From NCBI GenBank assembly GCA_030280995.1, contig JASXTE010000004.1:13279501-13343500 (forward strand): a DNA stretch of 64,000 nucleotides, written 5' to 3'. Below, in pieces: positions 44,101 through 53,700 of this stretch; within the stretch, counting starts at the first letter, position 1; every line of letters begins with the position of its first letter. Below the pieces are notes generated by a model. It was not told where the DNA came from, did no database searches, and was given only the letters and a program-made list of their open reading frames with translations. This DNA is from Hemileia vastatrix. Lineage: Eukaryota > Basidiomycota > Pucciniomycetes > Pucciniales > Zaghouaniaceae. The position numbers and the translations under genes are program-made.

Positions 44101-46660
44101 TATGGGAATATATAAGTATGTTAGGATGCCATTTGGCCCTAAAAATGCTCCTTCAGTTTTCCAGAAAGTCATGGATAACACTTTCCATCAAGAAATTATT
44201 GAAGGTTGGCTCATGGTTTATATTGATGATATTATTGTTTTTTCTAAAACTTTTGATGAACATATGATTCACTTGAATAGAGTTTTCCAAAAAATGGATG
44301 AAATCAATATGACCTTATCTTTAAAAAAGTGTAAATTTGGTTTTCAATCTTTGAAAGTCCTTGGCCATGTTGTGTCAGGCTTACAAATTTGTGTAGACCA
44401 TAATAAAGTTGCTGCCATTCAAAATGTGAAAGCACCAACTTCTGTAAGAGAAATCCAAAGTTTTTTGGGTATGTGTGGCTATTATAGACAATATATTAAA
44501 AATTATCAGGTCATAGCCTTGCCTCTTACAAAACTGACCAGAAAAGATGTTGCTTTTCTCTGGAATAATGACTGTCAGAAAGCTTTTGATACATTAAAAA
44601 GTTTCTTAATGACAGCCCCTATATTGGCTCTTCCAGATTTTAACAAGCCATTTGTACTTTATACAGATGCTAGCTTTATTGGTCTGGGTGCTGCCCTTCA
44701 CCAAAAGCAAATTATTAATGATAAATCCTCAGAGGTTGTAATTTGTTATATTTCAAGAACCTTAAGAAATAGTGAATTGAAATATGGTGCCACTCAATTG
44801 GAGTGCTTAGCAGTTGTTTGGGCTCTTGAGAAACTTCATTACTACTTGGATGATCAAAAATTTGAGTTGGTAACTGACTGTAGTGCTGTGAAATCTCTCT
44901 TAAACCTCAAAACACCTAACAGACATATGTTCAGGTGGCAACTTGCTGTTCAAGAATACAGAGGAAGGATGACTATTATCCATAGAGCTGGAAATGTTCA
45001 CTCTAATGTTGATATGCTCTCCAGATTGCCTCTGCCAAATAATGACTCCAATCCTGCTTATGTACCTGAAGATGATACTGTTCATATACATGGTATCTTT
45101 ATAGTTGATATGGAAGAAGAGTTATTACAGTTAATACTGGATTCATATGATAAAGATTCTGATTTAAATAAATTAGTTACTATTTTAAATGATCCTAAGA
45201 ATGCTTCAATTCAAGCATTAATAAAAACTCTTCCTGCAAAGTACCAAAATGCTTTAAATAAAGGAAAGTTTTCTATTGAAGATGGTTATATATATTATAG
45301 AAGGAAGCTTACCAATGTAATTGTTATTCCTCCTTCAATGAAAGAAACTATCCTCAAACTTTGTCATGATGACATATTAGCTGGTCATTTTGATCTTGAA
45401 AAAACATTGATTAGAATCAAAAACACTGCATGGTGGGCTAATATGTCTGAAGACACAAAATTATATGTTGAATCTTGTGATTCCTGCCAAAAATCTAAAA
45501 AGTTAACAGGTAAGAGAGCAGGGTTATTACAACATATTGAAGCACCTAGTGCTCCCTGGAAAATCATTAATATGGATTTTGTCACTGGTCTTCCTGTTGC
45601 AGGTAAAGACAGCTTTAACTCTTGTTGGGTAATAGTGGATAGATTCACAAAAATGTGCAAATTTATTCCAACCCACAAAGATGTATCCACCAAAGAATTA
45701 GCTTTCTTATGGTGGTCTTACATGTTTAATATTATTGGTTTTCCAAAAGCCATTATCTCTGATAGGGATCCAAAATTCACTTCTGAGTTTTGGACCTCTT
45801 TGATGGATATTTGTGGCTGTGAGTTAAAATTGTCTACAGCTCACCATCCTCAGACTGATGGTCTAGCTGAAAGAATGATTCAAACTCTGGAAGATATGAT
45901 TAGAAGGTATTGTGCCTTTGGTTTAGAATATAAAGACAATGACAGATTTACTCATGATTGGGTCACTCTTTTGCCTGGTCTTGAATTTGCATATAATAGC
46001 ACCGTTCATTCTGTCACTGAGAAAAAGCCTTTTGAGCTTTGGTTAGGTTATGTCCCAAACACTCCTGCTCAGATTCTCAATAATAAATTACCTAAGTTTG
46101 AACTACACCCTGGTGTAAAATCTTTTATGCAAATGCAACAGCTATGCAGAAAACATGCTCAGAGTTGTATTGATAAAGCATTTGAATATGAAAAGAAAAG
46201 ATGGGATAAATCCCATAAAGAATACACATTTAACAAGGGTGATGAAGTGTTGATCTCTACTGTCCATTTCAATTTACAAGGTAACCACAAATTAAAAGAT
46301 CCTTTTGTAGGACCATTTGTTGTTAAAAGAATGGTTGGTGATAATGCAGTAGAAGTTGTATTGTATTCTACATATGATAGGAAACATCCTGTCTTTCCCA
46401 TTTCTTTGCTTAAACCTTATACTTCCAACAGTGACTTATTTCCAAAAAGAAGAGGAAGACCTAAGAAGAACCCTCAGGAAGTCACAGAAACAGCAGAAAT
46501 TGATAAAATTCTCAATGATAGAATTATCACTTCTGAGAGAGGTACTGAATATTTATTGAGATATAAGAACAAATCATCTGAACAGGATGCATGGATACCT
46601 GGCAAGGAAATTTCAAATCTGCCTGCTCTGTTGAAAAAATACAAAAATAAAAAATCTTAG
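40493..46660 (+). CDS. Gag-Pol polyprotein with chromodomain, Ty3-2
   Basis: One uninterrupted frame of 2055 codons. Residues 1-225 are Ser/Thr/Pro-rich and lie over ORF1 in another frame. Residue 226 (ATG at 41168) is the start suggested by comparison with the other copies. Then: coiled coil (about 325-470), Gag core (565-740), zinc knuckle CX2CX7HXC (775-788), aspartic protease DSGAGGS (888-894), RT with YIDD (1243-1246), and RNase H with Asp1392. The integrase follows: His1625, Cys1662 and Cys1665 in the zinc domain, and Asp1695, Asp1757 and Glu1793 (35 residues apart) in the core. A GPF-type module begins near 1940 and a chromodomain occupies 2001-2055. The chromodomain predicts insertion directed to particular chromatin. 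Gag and Pol share a frame, so no frameshift is needed between them. Confidence 0.95.
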   Translation: MSNNLAEKMDNMQVDEIEVDYDADTVSSSKVGHKKSYANTKNSHTAGCGNDRKCKQTKPPSPSTTEGSKASSASRRSSKRLQNKKASSATTNQQPIQSYKRVEDRKYDVKSKGRHIVGSGPRTQEPDSGPGPSSVASQSASVSGSTFTATQLNHSKSKYYGSRAMEMGLSNESLPTECATPSSSSAWPIQNTQFPSTSSSLPTRQEKEGPSTIPNPVPGEVSSSAMVSNLVDSHLGMFSNKSSSAGNIIEHGERTVKPVKRQLPVTSSPIDVISKLSFDEPLHLTSTSLINPSLAIKNDSVPPEIYTLIEKTSEEILKDTLDFNIVKDKHVRDVLIHENDRLNNLHLQCKVSSSVQDTAYLKIKETLNIVLSQQKQIRSDHRAISDRNISLHKTLSELKPLIEENYSFKNEIKSLQNEFKKLKNDFHALSTKHSVSEDRNVLSLAKVNDQMSEIPRIRNYVSDLQEKFSTLTTNNELNEISVNKLHKNKGKKPEQSSSFLPHISTIKQTDNESVKSFATSKKSCDGHAPAVSVNNEISEHLAKIQELLIMNNSNQKVDHPSSQKNWPKLDQYPTFDGDSSSDWQHFIQRIDNLKRSYKLPDEEIVSKLICLFSNVALMWYESVLLDNNHYTWNDWKSLIENQFGGSKFRLAQQRLYENPRYVSSSVEKPIVFLMKITKILRAIDPNMDYDIWRDKILYKLPNSLRDLIVARTEHVTENSSFINICNEVLLNHRYEPKNYLNKSYNDQNKPSIKLPEKSGKPSAPIAPKKYATNTCYKCNKPWQKGHVCDKKIHLVVQNEDTDEVELDVNNSSSDCESNISYDNESVKDVLMLEHDVHYLNNISEDCVLNLSSVENAEIIKDITNNSIPISPLKAPVIINGKTVDVVLDSGAGGSVVSEKALASVDREYLSKLLPITSEKWRGYGSTLFPIGKYKTSVFFKYNGGFVRAICEFVFMKNDNLSNWFIMGNDILTMFGVKLDPANNCFTLGMNGKRKFKISSPRPSGHLLKSCNSLTQCKGRTTTEMDDLLHEINTASFGDHLTSEQKDSIVASITSFPMAFAHGSHVLGIVQEEMKITLSCNLSDIPPSLKKKPYPASPSKRKDIEDNIETLLKMNIIEKVDVTPKYCVISPVLISYEKDKARLCGDYRALNTYTVDDIYPLPRINSIHATLQGAKFISCLDGNKGYHQVPVEKNSQNSLLIATHMGIYKYVRMPFGPKNAPSVFQKVMDNTFHQEIIEGWLMVYIDDIIVFSKTFDEHMIHLNRVFQKMDEINMTLSLKKCKFGFQSLKVLGHVVSGLQICVDHNKVAAIQNVKAPTSVREIQSFLGMCGYYRQYIKNYQVIALPLTKLTRKDVAFLWNNDCQKAFDTLKSFLMTAPILALPDFNKPFVLYTDASFIGLGAALHQKQIINDKSSEVVICYISRTLRNSELKYGATQLECLAVVWALEKLHYYLDDQKFELVTDCSAVKSLLNLKTPNRHMFRWQLAVQEYRGRMTIIHRAGNVHSNVDMLSRLPLPNNDSNPAYVPEDDTVHIHGIFIVDMEEELLQLILDSYDKDSDLNKLVTILNDPKNASIQALIKTLPAKYQNALNKGKFSIEDGYIYYRRKLTNVIVIPPSMKETILKLCHDDILAGHFDLEKTLIRIKNTAWWANMSEDTKLYVESCDSCQKSKKLTGKRAGLLQHIEAPSAPWKIINMDFVTGLPVAGKDSFNSCWVIVDRFTKMCKFIPTHKDVSTKELAFLWWSYMFNIIGFPKAIISDRDPKFTSEFWTSLMDICGCELKLSTAHHPQTDGLAERMIQTLEDMIRRYCAFGLEYKDNDRFTHDWVTLLPGLEFAYNSTVHSVTEKKPFELWLGYVPNTPAQILNNKLPKFELHPGVKSFMQMQQLCRKHAQSCIDKAFEYEKKRWDKSHKEYTFNKGDEVLISTVHFNLQGNHKLKDPFVGPFVVKRMVGDNAVEVVLYSTYDRKHPVFPISLLKPYTSNSDLFPKRRGRPKKNPQEVTETAEIDKILNDRIITSERGTEYLLRYKNKSSEQDAWIPGKEISNLPALLKKYKNKKS
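40568..40631 (+). other. predicted 64-nt intron in Ty3-2 ORF1
   Basis: GTAAGT donor, CTAAC branch sequence at 40605-40609, CTGCAG acceptor ending at 40631. It starts after codon 25 and changes the frame into ORF1. Unspliced RNA stays open into Gag-Pol because the intron has no stop in that frame. Confidence 0.7.
41168..41174 (+). promoter_or_regulatory. overlapping ORF1 stop and ORF2 start
   Basis: CCATGGTAAG: ATG (41168) opens Gag-Pol while TGG-TAA (41169-41174) closes ORF1. The CCATGG context is favourable for eukaryotic initiation. Ty3-1 has the identical ATGGTAA at 8648-8654; Ty3-3 has ATGACCTTGGTAA at 63559-63547. Confidence 0.55.
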
Positions 46661-46694
46661 CATTTTTTTTATTGTTTTTCCTAGAGTGAGGGAG
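46661..46694 (+). other. 3' untranslated region and polypurine tract of Ty3-2
   Basis: Only 34 bases separate the Gag-Pol stop from the LTR. They end in the purine run GAGTGAGGGAG (46684-46694). Confidence 0.75.
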
Positions 46695-47830
46695 TGTCAG
46701 CCAGGCTATTCCAGAAGTCCAGTAAATGATATATAACTTATAAAACCTTAAAGAGTGGGTAAGAATTGTATTTAATGAATATAACTCAATATTTTATTGC
46801 ATAATGAAATTATATAAGTATTTTATTATATACAAGTGTTACATTAAATTTATTGGTTATATATATTTTTATATACAGTTAAATTGAACATAATATAATA
46901 TATTCTACAAATAATGGCGCATTTTTATGTATTTAATAATTATAAATTTATATTTAATTAATTGAAAAACATATATTATAATTATAAATGTAAAATTTAC
47001 TTATAATATATTTAAATTAATTACTTAAATTTATATATTGAATAATACCTCTCATATAATACTAAACAATAATTAATGACGCTTCTTTTGACCCTTAATT
47101 GTGTTAGAAAAAACAAATAAATTAATTTATACTAAATTGAGATTAATTACATGTTTTGTTGCGTCAAAGTATTTTTTGTTTCACTTAAAATATCCTTTAA
47201 TCAGACTGTACCATCTGTTTGGAATTATTTTTCTCATAGTTCCTATGTTCCAATCTTGTTTAGTTATTCACTATTTTCACTTACTGATTTGGGAATTAAT
47301 GACGGGAAAATTGGATTCTTAATTGGGGTTTTAATTAATTGTTTCATGTTTTTCTCTATATTGTTATGTTTCATTTACTCTTTGATATATTTGTTTTATT
47401 CTATTCTAATCATTGTATTTACAAATATAGTAGCGCTTCAGAGGACCCATTGCCTATAAAAGGGCCTTGGATAATCCCCTGTAGCCGGATCACTTATTAC
47501 ACACTCAACAAATTAAATAACTATTTTATTACGTTTATATTTTTTTTATTAGTAATACAAATCTAATTAAAAGTCTATATAACAAATTAAAGGTTGCTTT
47601 AAGTCTGATAGTAATTAAAAGTGTTTGCCGCGCAGAACCCTTACATTTAATAATATTATTGTTAATAAAATGTAAGTTTTTGTCACCTCTCAAAGTTGCT
47701 CACCGTTGTTTCCCTCTCAAATAAATTAAATATATATTATTGTGATTTATTTCTTTATTTTCCCTTGTCCTCCTCCTTCCCTCCTCCTTTTCTCCTATTT
47801 TCCTTACCTCTTCTAGACGACTGACCGACA
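46695..47830 (+). repeat. 3' LTR of Ty3-2
   Basis: 1136 bp, near-identical to the 5' LTR, followed by duplication GAAAC. Confidence 0.95.
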
Positions 47831-47835
47831 GAAAC

Positions 47836-48649
47836 CATCGAAAAACCCAAAAAAGGGTGTGAGATGTGGGGTAGCTACATGCAGTCCTTAGAAGGCACTT
47901 GCACGGGTAAATACTTGACTAATTTAGGCGAATTTAAGTGTGGTAGTGAATTAAAGTCCCAAGAATGAGGTTATTAATGAAATTAGTGCATATAAAGAGG
48001 GTCAATGCATTTATAATTAAGCTAGAACACTAAATAAGCACCTGTCGCCTATTTTAGTGTGTTTCCCCACAGTGGACATAGAATGTGGGGTAATTATATT
48101 TTGAGAAAGCTAACTTTGCTAAAAAATGAAGCAATTCACATGGGAAAAATGCAGGCAGTATGTGTCCAGCACACAGAAGCCATTTCTGGCATAAAAAACA
48201 CCAAATTTGAAAAGTGTTATTTTTATGAATTTGAGTAGCCAAATCAATATTCCTAATTAAGAAAAATTGATCTGTCATAGTTCATTTTTAATATTTAAAT
48301 TTATAGCACATATAATCAACTTTTAAGTGTTTTAAAGCACATTTCTTGTTTTTTACATAAAACAATGAAAACAACAGCTTTAAGTGTATTTAAAAATTAT
48401 GTACCCTTATATTTAAGGCTCTTAAGATTACCCTAAAATATTCCAACTTATTATTAAGTACATAAGACTTATAAAAGGTGGATATATGCATGTATATAAG
48501 GTGTTATAATGGCATATTTTGTATATTATCATAATTTTACTTATGTTTACTATTTGTGTACTCTAATTTATTGCTCCCATGTATAGTCCATGTGTTTAAT
48601 ATAACTTATAAGTACTTTTTACTAAGTCCTGGGGATATCCAGGTTGACT
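47836..48649 (-). repeat. probable 3' LTR segment of Ty3-3
   Basis: On the minus strand, AGTCAACC followed by GGATATCCCCAGGACT starts at 48649, close to the Ty3-1 LTR start TGTCAGCC, GATATCCCTAGGACT. It is preceded by a T run and GGGTGGGCTAG, a mutated polypurine tract. The far end of the LTR was not recognised; Ty3-2 appears to have inserted at its inner side. No gene is supported here. Confidence 0.5.
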
Positions 48650-48825
48650 CTAGCCCACCCAAAAAAATAATAAAAATGATAAGTTATACACTTTTTTTAT
48701 TTTATATTATTTTTCAGGTATTCAGAAAATTCTGTAGCATTAAAGATTAATTCTTTAAAGAAATAAAACATAAAAAAATATTATGAGTACTGGTTTTTTA
48801 GCCCCTCAGCTGGTTGAAAAGAAAT

Positions 48826-50193
48826 TTATTTCTGTTTAAATTTTTTAAGAAGGTAGGATAGATTTGAAATTTCTTTTTCAGGTATCCATTTATCAAATTC
48901 ATTCAATTTCCCCTTAAATCTTAATAAATACTCAGTTCCTTTCTCTTTAGTAAGAATTGTTTTCTTGAGTATTTTTTCAATCTCTGCCTTTTCCACAATT
49001 TCTGCAGGTTGCTTTTTAGGTCTTCCTCTTCTTTTTGGAAATAAGTCATGATCATTAGCATGGTAAGGTTTTAATAATGAGATAGGGAGAACTGGATGTT
49101 TCCTATCATATGGGGAATATGATATGACTTCCACAGCATTATTACCAACCATTTTGCATACTAAAAAGTTCCTACAAAGGGATCCTTCAATTTAACATTA
49201 CCTTGTAAGTTAAAATGTAGTGTTGATATGAGGACTTCATCTCCTTTTTTGAGTTCAAATTCTTCATGAGATTTATCCCACCTTTTCTTTTGATATTCAA
49301 ATGCTTTTTGGATGCATTCCTCTGCATGCTTTCTACACATTTGTTGCATATGAATAAAGGATTTAGTACCAGGGTGTATATCTAACCTTGGTAATTTATT
49401 TAAATGATTTACTGGGGTATTTGGTACATATCCCTGCCGGAGTTCAAATGGTTTTTTCTCTGTTACAGAATGAGTTGTGCTATTATAAGCAAATTAAAGG
49501 CCAGGAATTAATGTTACCCAGTCATGTGTGAATCTCTCATTGTCTTTGTATTCCAATCCAAAGGCACATTATCTTCTGATCATATCTTCTAGAGTCTGTA
49601 TCATTCTCTCAGCCAGCCCATCAGTTTGTGGATGGTGTGCTGTAGACAATTTCAATTGACAACCTGATACTTCCATCAATGATTTCCAGAACTCTGAAGT
49701 AAATTTAGGGTCTCTGTCAGAGATTATGGCTTTGGGGAGCCCAGCAGTATTCATAATTTGAGTCCACAATAGTAATGCCAAGTCTTTTGCAGATACCTCT
49801 TTATGGGTAGGGATAAATTTACACATTTTAGTTAATCTATCTACAATTACCCAGAAAGAATTTAAACTTTCTTTTCCTGCTAATAGAAAACCAGTGACGA
49901 AGTCCATGTTTATAATTTCCCATAGAGCCTTTGGCTGCTCTATTTGTTGTAACAACCCAGCTCTCTTCCCAGTTAATCTTTTAGATTTCTGAAAAGAGTC
50001 ACATATTTCAATGTATTTTTGTACATCTTCTTTCATGTTTATCCACCAGGCTGTATTTTTAACTCTGGTTAATGCTTTGTTAAAATCAAAATGACCAGCT
50101 AAGATGTCATCATGACAAGTACTCAACATTAACTCTTTCATAAAAGGCGGTATAACTATTACATTACTTAGCTTTTTTCTTTAATATATATAT
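48826..50193 (-). pseudogene. Ty3-3 Gag-Pol, 3' part: integrase to chromodomain
   Basis: Fragments at 50141-49569 (integrase zinc domain and core), 49349-49161 and 49152-48826 (GPF-type module, chromodomain EYLLRFKGKLNEFDKWIP). The second Cys of the HHCC pair is Phe (CDSF). The core residues around ISDRDPKFTSEFW and QTDGLAERM persist. The stop is at 48826. Confidence 0.85.
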
Positions 50194-50779
50194 CACCATG
50201 GGAAATCTAGGGGTGAATTGCTAGCAATCCCCTCTCTTGAAATTTAGAGTGTCCCTTAAATATGCCAGGTTTATGAATACTTTATAAACATAAGTAAATT
50301 AGAGTTAGATTTACATTTATTCTCAGATTGATTATAGACAGAATATCAACTGATTCCAAATTATGCACAAGTTGATCCTCCAGAACTTGATTTTGGTCCT
50401 CTGATGAGCACAAATTGAGCACAAATTGATCTAACCTAAGCTTATGCATATATAATAATTCAGGATACTTGCTCTATTAAATTTGATAATAAAATAAAAT
50501 ATTGATGAATTTATATAAAAAAAATTATTATGTAAGATATTAAATTATAAATTAAGGCATCATAGGAGGGCACTTAATAGAACTTAATTATACTATGTTA
50601 CACCTTAATACTGTATCACGCAGTTTGAAACATTTAAAACAAAATGAGTCATGATGGGCAATGAAATTGCTTGGACAGACACTTTCAAAATTAATACTGA
50701 CCATAATACACAAGTATGAAACCTTGGCATCTATCCAATAAAAGATTTTCCTTCTGATAAATGGATTTTTCTCAATTAC

Positions 50780-53700
50780 TCCCTGCTAAAAAGTGTCCTT
50801 CTGAGGTTTGTCTGACCTTCAGGGGGGTAATTTGGCCACATCACACTACTTCTATTTCCATGATTGACCAAAACATCATCCTCATTCCCATCTAAAGAGT
50901 TGATCTCATCTGACTGTGGCTGATCAAAGGGGTCCACCACAAGTTTAGCCAAAATTTTGGTGAACACTTTTTTGATGGATAGTGACTAACTGGTGCTTTC
51001 CAAAATTGTCAACCTCAAGTTAGGCTAAACTTCAGGAGGATAAATTTATTATGAATACCAAATTAACTGAAGAATACTTTTGCCCTAGCTACTCTGCATC
51101 ATAAAAGTGTCCAACTGAGGTTTAGCCATAATTCAGGTAGACACTTTTGGAAAGGCACAGTCTGATGGGTTTAATATCTATATATGGCAATAAGTATCAG
51201 TTTTTTATCAACATGGAACTAGAATTAATTTAATATGGCCAAATTGTCCACCTGAAGTTTGGCCAAAATACAGGTGGAAATTTTTATGAGGATTACTTGA
51301 TGAAATGAAGAAGACTTGCAATTACTTTCCATCATAAAATTTTCAAACTTAAGTTTATCAAAAATTGTGGTTACACTTTTGCCAGATCCAGTCATATGGG
51401 ATCAACTCTCTATATGGCAATGAGAATAAATTTGTAGTCAATCATGGCATTAGAAGTAATTTTATATGGAAAAACTTTCCACCTGATTTTTGGACAAAAA
51501 TAAGTTGGAAATATTTATGAGGAATACTAGATTAACTAAAGAAGACTTGCACCCTACTACTGTCCATCATAAAAGTGTCCACCAGAAGAATTCTCAAACT
51601 TGTGGTTGACACCTTTGGCCTGGTCCAGCCATATGGGATCAATTCTGCATATGGAAATGAGGATTTAATTTGGTCAATCATGGTACTAGAAGTAATTTGA
51701 TATAGATAAGGTGTCCAACTAAATATTGGAAAAAAATCAGTTGAAAACTTCAGTTAGTTTTTCAAAAAATCAAATTAAGTAAAATTTTATTCCTGATGAT
51801 GCCCATTTTATCCAACACCTCTTCTGAGCCTTGAAAGTAGGCATTTAGCTTGAATTTTGAATTTCATATAAAATCCCTATTATTCAACCTATTTCTTTTT
51901 ATCCCTTTTTTTCTTTTAGATATCAATTAATTTTATGTAAAACAAATCATTTTCATAATTTTTTACCTGTATTTAATAAAATTATTAAAGGTTTAACATC
52001 ACCCTGTAAGCATTTGGCACATGTTTTTTTGCTATACTAATAAAAATAATAATATACTGGTAACAAAAAATTGATCAAATGATAAAATATTAATAAAACA
52101 GAAAGATCAAATACCAGTGGATATGTTTTAAAAAAATACCAGTTGCACTGAAGAAGAGCTGCACCCTAGATACTCACCATCAAAAAAGTGTCCAGCACAA
52201 GTTTGGCCGAACTTGTGCTGGACACTTTTGGTCAGTTGCAGTCATATGAGATCAATTCTCGCTATGGCAATGAAAAAAATTTTTTGGATAAAAAACTTCA
52301 CTAGAAGTAGTTTTACATAGCCAAATTTTCTACCTAGATTTCATCCAAACCACAGGTGCACAATTTTTTATCTTTGAAAAAAAGTCAATTTAGTACAATT
52401 TATCCCTGATGGCTCTCATTTGCTTCAACACCTATACTGGTCTTTGATAGTAGGAATATTACTTGGATTTCTTTTTTCATATTTGATCCCTTTAACTTAA
52501 TTTTTTATTCTTAATATTGCTTTTGGATATCAATTAAAAATTTTTAAAATAAACTATTTTCATATTTTTATACATTTATTTAATAATTTTATAAATGGCA
52601 TAGCATCACCTGGTATGCATTTGGCACATGAGTTTTTTCTATACTTATAAAATTAATAATATAATGGCAACCAAAAATTAATCAAATGATATTAATAAGT
52701 GAGGAACAAATATAAAATACCAGTAGACATGTTTGTAAGAAATACTAGATGAACTGAAGAAAAATTCTACCCTAGCTACTCTCCATCATAAAAGTGTCCA
52801 GCACAAGTTTGCCCGAACTTGTGCTGGACACTTATGGTCAGGTGCAGTCAGATCAGAGCAATTCTCTCTATGGAAATGAAGATAAATTTTTGATATAAAA
52901 TTATACTAGAAGTAGTTTGATATGGAAAAATTTTCATGCTGAAGTTTTGGTAAAGCTCAAGTGGATTTTTTTTTATTTTTAAAAAAAAGAAAATTTAGTG
53001 CAAGTTTGGCCCTGATTGTGCTAATTTGATTCAACATCTCTTTTTTCTGTTTATGGCAGGAATTTAACTTGGATTTTAATTTTCATCTTTGATTTCTTTT
53101 ATTTTACTTTATTCCTCTCATATTGCTTTTGGATAGAAGTTTATTTTTTGTAAAATAAATCATTTTCATATTTTTTTACATTTATTTAATAATATTATAA
53201 AAGGTGTAACATCACCCAGTATTCATTTGGCACACAAGTTTTTGCTATACTGATAATATTAATAATATAATGGTGACAAAAAATTAATCAATTGATAAAT
53301 ATGAGTGAGGCACAAAGATTTAATAACAGTGGAAATTTTTATAAGAAATTTCAGATGATTAAAAATGACTTGCACCCTGGCTACTCTTCATGATAAAAGT
53401 GTCCAGCACAAGTCTGGCCAAACTTTTTCTGGACACTTTTGGTTGCATGCCGTCAGACGCAATCAATTCTTTTTATGGAAATGAGACTGAATTATCACTC
53501 CATCATTGCACTGAAAGTAGTTTTATATAGACAAATTGTCCCCTCGAAGTTTGTCCAAACCTAAGGTAGACAATTTTTTCCTTTGGTAAAAAGTAAATTT
53601 GATCCATGTTAATCTATGATGGTGCCCATTTTTTCTGAAGCCTCTACTGGCTCATGATAGCAGAAATTATACTTAATATCTTTATTTCATGTTTGATCTC

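Larger units (their letters stand above)
38662..47830 (+). mobile_element. Ty3/gypsy retrotransposon Ty3-2 (intact, young)
   Basis: 9169 bp. LTRs 38662-39797 and 46695-47830 are both 1136 bp and differ at about 11 positions by eye (about 1%). Target duplication GAAAC lies on both sides (38657-38661 and 47831-47835). The primer-binding site, polypurine tract and an uninterrupted Gag-Pol frame with all catalytic residues are present, so it could be autonomous. It belongs to the same family as Ty3-1 and Ty3-3, with closely similar Pol proteins and shared ORF1 design, although its LTR sequence has diverged beyond the first bases. Confidence 0.95.
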
